Part shown: one piece after another, positions 8,814 to 17,607 of the stretch
Position numbering within the stretch: the first letter of the stretch is position 1
How the letters are laid out: each line of letters opens with the position of its first letter
NCBI RefSeq assembly: GCF_013114595.1
Contig: NZ_VTXE01000016.1
Span: forward strand, 1 to 64,000
Length of the DNA stretch: 64,000 nt
Direction: 5' to 3'
Source of the DNA: Vibrio sp. 99-8-1
Lineage (GTDB): Bacteria > Pseudomonadota > Gammaproteobacteria > Enterobacterales > Vibrionaceae
Program-made: the position numbers and the translations under genes
Notes under the pieces: model-generated
Told to the model about the DNA's origin: nothing
The model's database searches: none
Seen by the model: the letters and a program-made list of their open reading frames with translations, nothing else

Positions 8814-8840
8814 TTGAAAAATAGCGGATGCATGTATACT
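8814..8840 (+). promoter_or_regulatory. Possible promoter of the candidate small RNA
   Basis: TTGAAA (8814-8819) and TATACT (8835-8840) have a spacing of 15 bp, slightly short. The -10 box is preceded directly by TG. It lies just upstream of an ORF-free transcript that ends at the terminator at 8913-8942. Confidence 0.45.
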
Positions 8841-8846
8841 ATTCTG

Positions 8847-8942
8847 GTGCAGGGATAACCCTGGCGAATAGAAACCAAATATTGATAGCTCCCCCCAAGT
8901 TAGCTAATGCGCCCTTACTACCCGGTTTCAGTAAGGTTTTTT
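8847..8942 (+). ncRNA. Candidate small RNA in the island
   Basis: This interval of about 96 nt has no credible ORF. It starts near a promoter-like pair and opens with a perfect hairpin, CAGGG-ATAA-CCCTG (8850-8863). It then has a single-stranded stretch with a C-tract (CTCCCCCCAAG) and ends in an intrinsic terminator, CCTTACT / AGTAAGG plus six T (8913-8942). That is the layout of Hfq-type trans-acting small RNAs. No known RNA family is recognised. The rest of 8730-9161 has nothing else identifiable. Confidence 0.45.
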
Positions 8943-9161
8943 CTTGGTCTAATGTTTCTGCAAACACTTATATTGGTAGATGTACTCAATGAACACTTAT
9001 TAATTACGAGTACTGTTGCCCTGTGTACCTATAGGAACTACAGAGTATTAAAGCTGGTACTAGATCCTGGACTTTTGCAGTAATTTTTAGGAAGGGACGC
9101 TAGACTATAGTAATCGGGATAATAGCCTTCTTAGGCATCAGAGTGTTATAAGGTAACAAAT

Positions 9162-9527
9162 ATGTTGTTAAGAATTTTTGCATTGGCTTTTATGTTTAGC
9201 TCAACCCTGATATACGCGTCTGATAAGGACAAGCAAGAACAGGTGGAGACACTTAGAAATATAGAGTTTTGTAGAATAATCGCTAGTCAATTTGAGCCTA
9301 ATGAGCAATCTAAGTGGGAATCTTTGAAACAAAGTTACTTTGATGTAAGACGAGGTGCGCCTGCTAAATCCACACAGTGGGCGGAGCCTAAGAAAATAAT
9401 GTGGGGTATCAAGTCTGCTGAAAATGATGCGAACAGGAGATTGAACTCGTTGCCTGCTGAAGAGCTTTATGTGCACTTTACGTGTTACGAAAAGTTGGAG
9501 AAAATACAAAAATCTAAACCCTGGTAA
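9162..9527 (+). CDS. Small exported protein of unknown function
   Basis: The 121-aa product has a clear Sec signal peptide (about residues 1-19: hydrophobic FALAFMFSSTLIYA, then charged DKDKQEQ). The mature part is about 100 residues, helical and charged. It has two cysteines, one in NIEFC (residue 37) and one in HFTCYE near the C-terminus, which could form a disulfide in the periplasm. No family is recognised. It lies in the island between the IS remnant and the TetR-like gene, and there is no clear link to the efflux genes. Confidence 0.65.
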   Translation: MLLRIFALAFMFSSTLIYASDKDKQEQVETLRNIEFCRIIASQFEPNEQSKWESLKQSYFDVRRGAPAKSTQWAEPKKIMWGIKSAENDANRRLNSLPAEELYVHFTCYEKLEKIQKSKPW

Positions 9528-9617
9528 TAGTATTTCAATTGACAGGGGTTATTGAGTGTAACTATTACTTTGTTATTTTAAAAGTTACTGAGAAAATTGC
9601 CATTTTTGGGGTGTTAA

Positions 9618-10049
9618 ATGGGGCGATCTAGTGCTGCAGAGGCAGAGTTTACAAAGCAAAAAATTATTGAATCTGCTTTTGCTCTAACGTTGAATGAAGG
9701 GTATGAAGCATTAACTTTTACAAAACTGTCTAACCATTGCGGTGTATCCCGTTCCGGTATAAATAGGCACTTTCCTAAGAAAAATGACATCGTAAAAGTG
9801 CTGGAGCCAAAGCTGGAAAAACTATTAAAAGCGCAGATGGACTTTTCATCTCCTTCAGCGTTTTATAAATCCTGGGTAGATGGTTTAGCTAGCAACTCTG
9901 AGTTTCGTAGCGCGTTATTGGCAGCAGGACCGATTATTCCCACGGATAAAGGGATCCGGAGTTTAAAACGGCTTATCAAAGGTAGTGAAGCAGAAGTGAC
10001 TAAAACTATATATATGTGTATAGGGTATGCAGTCGTCAATCTTAACTGA
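9618..10049 (+). CDS. TetR/AcrR-family transcriptional regulator, short form
   Basis: The N-terminal TetR HTH is clear: TKQKIIESAFALTLNEGYEA (residues 13-32), then FTKLSNHCGVSRSGINRHFP as helices 2-3. The protein has only 143 residues against about 190 usual, so the ligand-binding domain is short or truncated. It may have lost its C-terminus. It lies upstream of the island RND adaptor and permease in the same direction, the usual position for a local repressor of an efflux pump. Confidence 0.83.
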   Translation: MGRSSAAEAEFTKQKIIESAFALTLNEGYEALTFTKLSNHCGVSRSGINRHFPKKNDIVKVLEPKLEKLLKAQMDFSSPSAFYKSWVDGLASNSEFRSALLAAGPIIPTDKGIRSLKRLIKGSEAEVTKTIYMCIGYAVVNLN

Positions 10050-10141
10050 GTGGCATTCATGGTGGTAATTAGTAGGTGCTAGGTATAATCTATGCTTATA
10101 ATTGTTAAATTAATGTAGCATTTTCATTGGTTATATTTACG

Positions 10142-10300
10142 GTTATTTCAGTGCTAAGAGCGGCCTATCTTCGTTTAAGTCTAGAGCGTGCCACTCAACA
10201 ACACGACCTTGCGGAAATGGACTTTAGCGTACAATTAGCGGGTTACGTCCTCTAAACTGATGAGATCAAAGGCGTACTTGATGAAATGTTAGAGTATTAA
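10142..10300 (+). pseudogene. Possible decayed coding remnant
   Basis: One frame reads a protein-like sequence (RAAYLRLSLERATQQHDLAE, then MDFSVQLAGYVL), meets a stop at 10253-10255, and continues in the same frame with TDEIKGVLDEMLEY to a second stop at 10300. There is no start codon with a binding site. It could be the C-terminal remnant of a lost gene between the regulator and the efflux genes. No family is recognised. The rest of 10050-10341 is empty. Confidence 0.3.
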
Positions 10301-10341
10301 TCAAATTATTTAAGTTTTGTTTTCCATTATGGAGAAAAAGT

Positions 10342-11412
10342 ATGTTCCACAAAAGTAAGATGAGTTTACTTCTTTTAATTGTATCTGCTACAGGGCTGAC
10401 AGCTTGCAACGCAGAAAACGAAACGGTCATACAAAAGGAGCTGGTTCGTCCCGTCAAAATTATTTCCGCTGGCATCGATTCCCGACAGGATGTTACTAAG
10501 TTTCCGGCAGTGGTTGATGATAATCGCCTAGTTGAGCTGAGTTTTTCATCAGGGGGAAGGCTAGTCGAGTTTCCTGTTAACGGCGCTCAACAAGTTAAAA
10601 CAGGCGACATAATTGCCCGACTAGATCAACAAGATCTGAACAACAATCTGAGTAAGGCTAGAGTCCAGTACGACAACGCGGAACAAGAATACAAGCGGGC
10701 CGTAAAGTTATCAAAAAGCAAAGCAATATCTCAAAGTACCCTTCTACAGAGAAAGACCGAAAGAGACGTTAGCCTGTCGCAGCTGAAAAGTGCGAAAAAA
10801 GCCGTGAATGACGCGATTTTACGAGCGCCATTTGATGGTGTAGTTGCTCAGACTTTTGTTGAAAATGGACAGTCACTTTCCGGTGGTCAAGCTGTCATTG
10901 TTCTTATTGGCGGCGACACGTTAGAAGCTTCCATTGACATACCTGCATCGTATTTAGCTAGCCTGTATAAAAGTGATAATGAAAACAACAAAATAGAGTC
11001 TTATATCATCCTTGATGTCGCTCCTGAGCTACCGTTGGAAATTAGATATAAAGAAGCTCTGCTTCTTGCGGATGCTATTACGCAAACTTACAACGTTACT
11101 TTTGAATTTACAGCACCTGAAGGGGTTCTTGTGTTACCTGGTATGAGCGCGACGATTGAAATGCGCACTACCAATGATGCAACAATAAATTCTATAGGCG
11201 TACCTTTAAGTGCGATTACGAGTGATGGCAATGAGAACTATATATGGGTAGTAAACAAACAAGATATGACCGTAGCGAAGCGCGAAGTAACGATTGCTAA
11301 AGGCGTTGGTGACATACAGGTTATTACAAAAGGACTTGAGCTGAACGAGTGGGTTGTGAGTGCTGGTGCTTCGTACTTATATGAAGGAATGAAAGTAAGG
11401 AAATGGAAATGA
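10342..11412 (+). CDS. RND efflux adaptor subunit, lipoprotein type (island)
   Basis: The 356-aa product starts at ATG 10342 after GGAGAAAAAG. A lipoprotein signal ends in LTAC, so Cys22 should be lipidated and anchor the protein to the inner membrane. Lipoyl halves (SSGGRLVEFPVNGAQQV and LRAPFDGVVAQTFVENGQ) flank a helical hairpin of about 70 residues (NNLSKARVQYDNAEQEYKRA, SKSKAISQSTLLQ). It is the partner of the permease 48 bp downstream. It is distantly related to the adaptor at 565-1662, with different sequence, anchoring and genomic context. Confidence 0.92.
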   Translation: MFHKSKMSLLLLIVSATGLTACNAENETVIQKELVRPVKIISAGIDSRQDVTKFPAVVDDNRLVELSFSSGGRLVEFPVNGAQQVKTGDIIARLDQQDLNNNLSKARVQYDNAEQEYKRAVKLSKSKAISQSTLLQRKTERDVSLSQLKSAKKAVNDAILRAPFDGVVAQTFVENGQSLSGGQAVIVLIGGDTLEASIDIPASYLASLYKSDNENNKIESYIILDVAPELPLEIRYKEALLLADAITQTYNVTFEFTAPEGVLVLPGMSATIEMRTTNDATINSIGVPLSAITSDGNENYIWVVNKQDMTVAKREVTIAKGVGDIQVITKGLELNEWVVSAGASYLYEGMKVRKWK

Positions 11413-11460
11413 ACTTATTGAATTACTTTATAAAAGTGAGTTGTGAAAAGGCAGGTACAA

Positions 11461-14400
11461 ATGAATATTGCTGAGTTTACAATAAAGAATACGGTGCTAA
11501 GTATTATTGTTATCTTACTAACGATAGTTGGTGGGTGGCATGCGTATCAGGGAATGGCGCGCTTTGAAGATCCTGAGTTTACTATCAGACAAGCAGTTAT
11601 TGTTACCGGGTATCCGGGAGCGAGTCCACACGAAGTCGCTCTCGAGGTAACAGAGCCCTTGGAGAAAGCAATTCAACAGCTTCCGGAGGTTAAAACTATT
11701 GAATCAGTATCTACTTACGGTAAGTCTGAAATCAACGTAGAAGTAAGGTATGAAGCCTCAAAGACAAGAGGAGATTTGCAGCTTGTCTGGAATAAACTTA
11801 GAAACAAGATTAATGACACAGTAAGCTCTCTACCACCTGGGGTTGGGGCTCCTTATGTTGCGGATGATTTCGGCGATGTATTTGGTTTGCTCTATTTTGT
11901 TACCGGGCAAGACTTCACTAATGTCGAACTAAAAAAATATGCTAAATCGTTGCAAAGCTCTCTACTTCAGGTTGATGGGGTGGCTCGTGTATCTATTGCC
12001 GGGGAGAAAAGTGAAGCGATTTATGTAGAAATATCTCAGCACGAAGCAAAACGTCTTGGTTTGTCTATTTCTAATATCGTTAACATGGTATCACAGCAAA
12101 ATGCGGTCGTTTCATCAGGGAGCGTTAAGGTCGGAAACAAGCGCCTTGTTATTGACCCCACCAATGCTATTGATTCTGTAGACTCCATCAAAAACCTCTT
12201 AATCTCCGCTGATTCAGATGGAAGATTAGTTTATCTAAAAGACATTGCGAGAGTGTGGCGGGGCTATAAAGATCCGGATGAAAAGCTCTATTTGTACAAT
12301 GGTGAACCTGCTATCGCTATTGGTGTTTCGGGGCAACTCGGAAGCAATATTGTAAAAATAGGCCAGGATATTGATGCAAAAATAACAGAAACTGAAAATT
12401 TGAGACCTCTAGGAATTGAATTGCATGAATTTTACCATCAGGGGAAAATCGTCGATTCTTCGGTAGAAAACTTTGTTGTCAATGTGGTTGCTGCCCTTGT
12501 CATTGTTATCGTGACATTGTTGATTTTTATGGGGTTAAAGTCAGCTTTAGTGATCGGTTCCATTTTGCTGTTAACCATTTTCGCGACACTAGCAACAATG
12601 AATATGGTTGATATTCCAATGCATCGTATTTCATTGGGGGCGCTGATTATTGCGTTAGGCATGATGGTAGACAATGCCATTGTTGTAACAGAAGGCATCC
12701 TCGTTGGTGTCAAAAATGGAATCCGCAAGCTGGATATAGCAAAACAAATTGTCCAGCGATCAGTTTGGCCTCTTTTAGGAGGCACTCTGGTTGGTATCAT
12801 TGCTTTCGCCCCGATTGGATTTGCACCCGGCTCAACGGCAGAATATACGGGACATTTATTCTGGGTAATTCTTATTTCATTGCTGTACAGCTGGCTCTTT
12901 GCAATCACGCTAACACCATTGTTTTGTTTTTGGCTATTTAAAGAAGCTACACAGGATTCGGCATCTGAGGAACAAGAAAGCAGGTTTACCAGATCGTACA
13001 AAAAATTCCTCTACATGATGTTGAAGCAACGATATATAGTAATGATCGGTGTGGTTGCCATGTTCTTTGCTTCTGTTTGGGGGTTCCAGTTCGTCAAGCC
13101 TGGATTCTTCCCTGCATCAACAACACCAATGTTTGTTGTTGACTATTGGTTGCCTCAAGGAACAGATATAACCACTACAAAACGTGACGCCGAAAAGTTG
13201 GGTCAATTCGTTCAGTCACTCCAAGGTGTTGACGATGTTCAGACCTCAATTGGAGGTGGGGTGCCAAGATTCATGCTGGTTTATGCGCCTGAGTCTCAGA
13301 ACTCAGCGTATGCTCAGTTATTAATACGTACAAGTGACGATAAAGTTATTGATGGTCTTTTAACTCAGATCCAAAGCTATATTGATGAATCTTTCCCTGA
13401 TGCTCAAGGAAAAGTGTGGAAGTTTGTGTTGGGACCTGGCGGTGGTTCTAGGATAGAGGCCAAATTCAGTGGACCTGATACCAAAGTTTTGCGCAATTTG
13501 GCGACTCAGGCGAAAGCAATTATGGCCGAAGATGGTCGAGCTCTATCGATCAAAGATGATTGGCGCCAACCAATTAGCGTTATTGAGCCTATATATTTAG
13601 AGAAAGCAGCCCAAAGAGCGGGGGTTTCTCGTGAGGATTTAGCTTCTGCATTGGAAACGAATTATTCTGGTAAGAACATTGGTGCCTATCGAGAGCGTGA
13701 TGAACTGATTCCAATTATCACCAGAGCACCGATAAATGAACGATCTGGTGTGAAGGACATTAACAGTGTGCAGGTTATCAGCTCTATAACTGGGCAAGCT
13801 GTGCCTATAGGACAAGTAACGGATGGCTTCAGAACTGTTTGGCGCGATGGTGCAGTTAGACGTGTTGATCGCCAATGGGAAATCAGAGCTCAGTCAGATC
13901 CAGTTCCTGGAGAATTAACTACCGATTTATTCAGCCGAGTTAGACCAAAAATAGAGGCAATACCATTACTTGAAGGTTATGCGCTTGAATGGGGAGGTGA
14001 GTATGGTGATTCTACAGAGTCTAACAGCAACTTAGCTTCTACTATTCCACTAGGTTTTGCGGCTATGGTTATCACAGTGTTTGTGCTATTTGGTTCAGTC
14101 AGACAGCCGGTAGTTATATGGTTGGTAGTCCCTCTTGCTCTGATTGGTGTTTCTGTTGGCCTGCTAGCAACCGGGACACCAATGGAATTTATGGCCATCC
14201 TTGGTTTATTGTCTCTTTCTGGGTTACTTATCAAGAACGCAATTGTTCTAGTTGATCAAACCGACTTAGAGATAAGTGAAGGCAAAGCAAGGCATGATGC
14301 GGTGATTGATGCTGCGGCTAGTAGAGTACGACCGGTAATGATGGGAGCGCTGACGACGGTTTTAGGTGTTATTCCTTTGTTCTTTGATGCCTTCTTTAAG

Positions 14401-14517
14401 TCAATGTCAGTAGTGCTTGTCTTTGGTCTTACTTTTGCCACATTGTTAACACTTATTGTCGTGCCTGTGCTTTATGCCATTTTCTTCAATATCAAGTCAA
14501 AAGAAAGCACAATGTAA
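11461..14517 (+). CDS. RND efflux permease (island pump)
   Basis: This 1018-aa RND protein has the full set of two large periplasmic loops and about 12 TM segments. The ATG at 11461 is preferred over a GTG at 11443: AAAAGG lies 9 bases before it and the family normally begins MNIAEFTIKN. In TM4 the motif is IALGMMVDNAIVVTEG: one Asp and an Asn where AcrB has two Asp. TM10 keeps Lys in GLLIKNAIVLVDQ. The single-Asp form occurs in a known branch of RND pumps, so it need not mean loss of function. No outer-membrane channel is encoded nearby. The substrate is unknown. Confidence 0.93.
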   Translation: MNIAEFTIKNTVLSIIVILLTIVGGWHAYQGMARFEDPEFTIRQAVIVTGYPGASPHEVALEVTEPLEKAIQQLPEVKTIESVSTYGKSEINVEVRYEASKTRGDLQLVWNKLRNKINDTVSSLPPGVGAPYVADDFGDVFGLLYFVTGQDFTNVELKKYAKSLQSSLLQVDGVARVSIAGEKSEAIYVEISQHEAKRLGLSISNIVNMVSQQNAVVSSGSVKVGNKRLVIDPTNAIDSVDSIKNLLISADSDGRLVYLKDIARVWRGYKDPDEKLYLYNGEPAIAIGVSGQLGSNIVKIGQDIDAKITETENLRPLGIELHEFYHQGKIVDSSVENFVVNVVAALVIVIVTLLIFMGLKSALVIGSILLLTIFATLATMNMVDIPMHRISLGALIIALGMMVDNAIVVTEGILVGVKNGIRKLDIAKQIVQRSVWPLLGGTLVGIIAFAPIGFAPGSTAEYTGHLFWVILISLLYSWLFAITLTPLFCFWLFKEATQDSASEEQESRFTRSYKKFLYMMLKQRYIVMIGVVAMFFASVWGFQFVKPGFFPASTTPMFVVDYWLPQGTDITTTKRDAEKLGQFVQSLQGVDDVQTSIGGGVPRFMLVYAPESQNSAYAQLLIRTSDDKVIDGLLTQIQSYIDESFPDAQGKVWKFVLGPGGGSRIEAKFSGPDTKVLRNLATQAKAIMAEDGRALSIKDDWRQPISVIEPIYLEKAAQRAGVSREDLASALETNYSGKNIGAYRERDELIPIITRAPINERSGVKDINSVQVISSITGQAVPIGQVTDGFRTVWRDGAVRRVDRQWEIRAQSDPVPGELTTDLFSRVRPKIEAIPLLEGYALEWGGEYGDSTESNSNLASTIPLGFAAMVITVFVLFGSVRQPVVIWLVVPLALIGVSVGLLATGTPMEFMAILGLLSLSGLLIKNAIVLVDQTDLEISEGKARHDAVIDAAASRVRPVMMGALTTVLGVIPLFFDAFFKSMSVVLVFGLTFATLLTLIVVPVLYAIFFNIKSKESTM

Positions 14518-14538
14518 TTATTGAAAATAGATGGTAAA

Positions 14539-14570
14539 TAGCCGTATAAGGGTTGATTCTTATACGGCTA
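14539..14570 (+). terminator. Perfect hairpin after the island pump
   Basis: TAGCCGTATAAG and CTTATACGGCTA form a perfect 12-bp stem around an 8-nt loop, 21 bp after the permease stop. There is no T-run, so it may be an mRNA-stabilising or Rho-associated structure rather than a classical terminator. Confidence 0.6.
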
Positions 14571-14619
14571 CCCAATTGCAACGAGCAGAGAATATGGTTC
14601 GGTATTGGTGGTGCGTAAG

Positions 14620-15870
14620 ATGAAGCAAATACTTAATGTCATGGCTTGGGTACTGGTGTTATTTCTGGGGGTGGGTTGTTCCTATATAGGTCTAACTCAG
14701 GATGTGGAGTTATTAAACCATTCGGCAAGCATTTCAGGTGTAGTTGTGTCACATGAAAGTGATACGCCTATTGTAATTACTCTGAACAAGGTGATTGGGA
14801 AAAATGTAGAGCTAGAGGAGTTCGTTACCACTTTTCCAAATGACTTATTCAGGTTCACAGTTGCAGAAGGGAACTATTACTTGTTTGCATTTGAAGATCC
14901 GAATAAGAACTTCACTTTAGATGAGAGTGAAAGGATTGCATTCTATGGTTCACCCAGTTTATTGAAGCTAGCGCCAGATGAGAATGTAGATAACGTAACT
15001 CTTCAACTTCTATCAGCCAATAAAGCAAAACAAGCGTTGCCACACATATATAGTCCCGAAAGCCCATATAAACCAGTAAATCACCAAAATAATCTTTTGG
15101 GCAAAGTAGTTACGTCATCATATTTCGAACCAACAATTGGTCGTTTAGGTATGTGGGAACCGGTGAAGTTCCATGAAATGGGAAACAGTGGCATTTTTTT
15201 CCTGAATGAGTACTCTCCTAATAAAATCCCTGTGCTTTTCATTCATGGAATGAGTGGCTCTGGTTACGATTGGTTATATCTTGCAAATGAACTGGATAAA
15301 AATATCTTCCAGCCTTGGATAGTGCAGTACCCGTCAGGCATCGATTTAGAGTTATCCTCCAAAATGCTACATCAATCTGTTACTGAACTAGCGATTCGTT
15401 TCGATGTAAGTGAAATAAAAGTGGTAGCTCACAGTATGGGCGGATTAGTATCAAAGAGTTTTATAAACCATGTGTTTTCATCGAAAAATCAACAACCTAA
15501 TATATCTTCCTTTATAACTATATCTACTCCATGGGCAGGGCATGATTCTGCGAAAAACGGAATTCAATACATGCCTGTTGCGGTTCCATCCTGGATCAAC
15601 ATTGCCCCGAATAGTAAGTTTCTGCATCATCTCAAGGCTGTTTCTCTAAGAGAACATCTTTTGTTTCATTTATTCTTCAGCTATCGTGATAATCCAAATC
15701 TTATTTCATCAAAAAATACAGATGGTGTTGTTTCAATGGAGAGCCAGCTCATGACTGAGATGCAAGATGACGCAATATCGGTTTATGGCTTAAATGAAGA
15801 TCATACTAGTATTTTAAAAAGCCCCATCATGGCGAAAAAACTCAACGAAGCCCTCAAAATGTCTCCTTAA
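14620..15870 (+). CDS. Alpha/beta-hydrolase lipoprotein (lipase/esterase-like)
   Basis: The 416-aa product starts at ATG 14620; a TTG at 14605 is in frame but lacks support. A lipoprotein signal ends in LGVGC, so Cys20 should be lipidated. An N-terminal beta-rich region (about 35-140) precedes the hydrolase domain. There, VLFIHGMSGSGYDW is the oxyanion-loop strand and VVAHSMGGLV holds the nucleophilic Ser in GxSxG-like form. DGVVSMES and GLNEDHTSI probably bear the Asp and His. It resembles the PGAP1/lipase-type hydrolases. It is the last gene of the island. A link to efflux substrates is only a guess. Confidence 0.82.
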   Translation: MKQILNVMAWVLVLFLGVGCSYIGLTQDVELLNHSASISGVVVSHESDTPIVITLNKVIGKNVELEEFVTTFPNDLFRFTVAEGNYYLFAFEDPNKNFTLDESERIAFYGSPSLLKLAPDENVDNVTLQLLSANKAKQALPHIYSPESPYKPVNHQNNLLGKVVTSSYFEPTIGRLGMWEPVKFHEMGNSGIFFLNEYSPNKIPVLFIHGMSGSGYDWLYLANELDKNIFQPWIVQYPSGIDLELSSKMLHQSVTELAIRFDVSEIKVVAHSMGGLVSKSFINHVFSSKNQQPNISSFITISTPWAGHDSAKNGIQYMPVAVPSWINIAPNSKFLHHLKAVSLREHLLFHLFFSYRDNPNLISSKNTDGVVSMESQLMTEMQDDAISVYGLNEDHTSILKSPIMAKKLNEALKMSP

Positions 15871-16131
15871 ACCTAAATGAAGTTAGATGGATAAGAAGCT
15901 TGAGTTCAGTTTTTCTATTCAGTGCTTAGTCTTATCTGATTGCATTTTGTGATACCAAAAATTTTCCGTATTTTTCTAATTTAAGTAATTATTCTAAGAA
16001 GGTTTTGTCGGGTGGACGACAATTGTTACCATGTGCTGTCTAGCTGCATTTCTTGCTAACTATTACTGCAAAATTAAAGCTAAGTTGTTGAAGTTTGTAG
16101 AATGCGATGCTGACTTATATTGCAAGCATCA

Positions 16132-16218
16132 CCATTTAAAACGCCACTTTTATTAGCGGCGTTTTGCTATCTAGCGAATGTCATTTCACATTCCTCAAAA
16201 CTACTCCAACCTTTCAAC
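16132..16218. repeat. Right 87-bp direct repeat of the ffs island
   Basis: This is the second copy of the repeat at 8135-8221. It differs at one base in the terminator stem (CGCCAC for CGCCGC) and one near the end (CCTTTC for CCCTTC). It runs into the complete small minus gene at 16201-16383. The preceding 15871-16131 holds no gene that I can see. Confidence 0.92.
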
Positions 16219-16383
16219 ACTCCGCTGCTCATCCAGAGTAATCAACTCGTTCAAATACACCATAACGGCATTAAGTTCGTTTTGATCAGCATCGGTTAAC
16301 GTTGAGTGTAGGGTAACTAAGTAGTCGCGTGCTAATAGCGGCATATTGGCAATTTCGGTTTGGTTGGGTATTAAGTTAGGCAT
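16201..16383 (-). CDS. Small cytoplasmic protein, 60 aa, unknown function
   Basis: A strong binding site (CGGAGGCC) lies 4 bases before ATG 16383. The product is acidic and helical (ARDYLVTLHSTLTDADQNEL, VMVYLNELITLDEQRSVERL). No family is recognised. Its last six codons lie in the right direct repeat, and the same 3' end is present without the gene at the left repeat beside ffs. The ancestral order was therefore ffs - terminator - this gene, convergent, before the island entered. Confidence 0.75.
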   Translation of the reverse strand: MPNLIPNQTEIANMPLLARDYLVTLHSTLTDADQNELNAVMVYLNELITLDEQRSVERLE

Positions 16384-17184
16384 AATGGCCTCCGAGTATT
16401 AGTTTTATATTGTTCACAACTCAAAGGTCCTAAGCTTTGGGTGGCAAACTGAACAGGGTTAGGACTACCGCATACTCGAATACGGCCAGCATAAATGCTG
16501 CCCCGCTCAGCTCACCATAATTTCACTAAGGACTGTTCTACTTAGCTAATTTCGGATATGCCAAAGCAACATATAGATTTGGCTATTTGTTGAAGCCTCT
16601 ATACGTCGAGTATTTTTCGGGGTCCTAAACCCGACACTGGATTTTGCCAGTGCTGGAGTAGGGTATAAAAAGAATGGCTGTGGTGCAATGGCGTATTTGT
16701 CTAGTTTTATGACTGTTGCATCTATGCTTTCTGCGTTGAGGTGTCCTTGGTAAAGCTCATTGATCAGGTGGGGCTTATCCCCCAAGACTCTTCACAATGA
16801 CCACCATTGACAGTGGTTTATTGCAATACTAGAAGCTATCTAAAAGGTCTATTCCGTCCTAAGCACCTGAATTGTTTTTGTCCAGAACCTTCACCGTTGG
16901 CATTTCGTAACTCAGAAATGCCCCATTGTTTGTTACGCTTCTAAATACGTTACAGATGATCAGCTAATTTTGTCGACAGAAGATTTAGTAAGATATTGTT
17001 AATAAAAGGATTGGTACTATTCTTCATAGGATAAAGCGCATTGTTAAAAAGTGATAACACGCTGGCTCGTTTTTATTTGATGACAGAATACATAGTTCGA
17101 TGTATTTTCTTTAATTTTTAGTGAGTTATGATAAGTTGATGGAAAGTCAGGCAGACAGGAAAACGAGACTGCCTGTTATTAAGA
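16384..17184. other. Gene-poor stretch with a short dispersed repeat
   Basis: About 800 bp without a convincing gene. A 79-codon minus-strand frame (16546-16785; GDKPHLINELYQGHLNAES) has an ATG but no good binding site and no recognised family. It contains the peptide KYAIAPQP encoded by a 27-bp sequence (16674-16700) that occurs again exactly at 27563-27589. A small hairpin AGGCAG..CTGCCT lies at about 17149-17174, just before the first cassette gene. This is probably scar DNA of earlier insertions. Confidence 0.4.
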
Positions 17185-17607
17185 ATGTTAGAGCTCTTGG
17201 AGAGATTAGTGCTAGAAAAAGAAATCGCTAAGTTTTCATATTCGTGTATGTCCAATACTAAATGGAGAAAATTTTTTAGTGTGGTCAATGAGTCCAATTT
17301 GAAGCTACCTAATTGTGTCTGGAAACTTGTTGGTGAGGCTGAACCGAAAAGTGGGTTCGTTCCAGATTTCGGCCAACTTGGCGAAGACTATGTCGGAGAT
17401 TGTGGCGCATTAAATGGGCCTTTTGAGTTTAAACGTATTGAATGGCTTAAATTACCAACTCGCATTGGATTTAAGCCATATGAGAAGGCACCAACTCAAT
17501 TCAAAATGCAGGAGTTTTCCACAATAATTGAACAGCTAAGCTCTATAGGGAGTTTTGAGTTAGACGTAAATTCAGAGGGTGTTACAGTCTATGGCTATAA
17601 GCCTTAA
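17185..17607 (+). CDS. Cassette gene 1, hypothetical protein
   Basis: The 140-aa cytoplasmic protein has no signal peptide or TM segment. Conserved-looking stretches are NTKWRKFFSVV, VWKLVGEAEP and EFKRIEWLKLPTR, rich in Trp and aromatic residues. It vaguely recalls the DUF6678-type immunity-like or cassette proteins, but I am not sure. The stop codon falls inside the left end of a short attC site (17601-17691), which marks it as the first gene of an integron cassette row. Confidence 0.7.
   Translation: MLELLERLVLEKEIAKFSYSCMSNTKWRKFFSVVNESNLKLPNCVWKLVGEAEPKSGFVPDFGQLGEDYVGDCGALNGPFEFKRIEWLKLPTRIGFKPYEKAPTQFKMQEFSTIIEQLSSIGSFELDVNSEGVTVYGYKP

Larger units (their letters stand above)
8135..16218. 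mobile_element. Genomic island inserted beside ffs
   Basis: About 8 kb lies between two near-identical 87-bp direct repeats, one joined to ffs and one to the small gene that should be its neighbour. The contents are accessory: an IS3-type transposase remnant that begins right at the left repeat, a candidate small RNA, a small exported protein, a TetR-like regulator, an RND adaptor and permease, and a lipoprotein hydrolase. Tyrosine-recombinase islands often use small RNA genes, ffs/ssrA included, as attachment sites. No integrase gene is seen, so the island is either decayed, mobilised in trans, or came in by homologous recombination. Confidence 0.75.

Noticed and set aside
8645-8878. 77-codon minus-strand frame after the transposase remnant
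   Set aside because: It covers the 3' end of the transposase and the candidate small-RNA promoter, with cysteine- and phenylalanine-rich low-complexity composition.
12438-13001. 187-codon open frame on the minus strand within the island RND permease gene
   Set aside because: It is the antisense shadow of a clear 1018-residue pump with all family motifs; its composition is not protein-like.
8135-16218. Complete prophage or ICE
   Set aside because: No phage structural, replication, conjugation or integrase gene is visible in the island.
16546-16785. 79-codon minus-strand frame with ATG
   Set aside because: It has no ribosome binding site and no recognised family. It is described only as part of the gene-poor stretch because it holds the 27-bp repeat.
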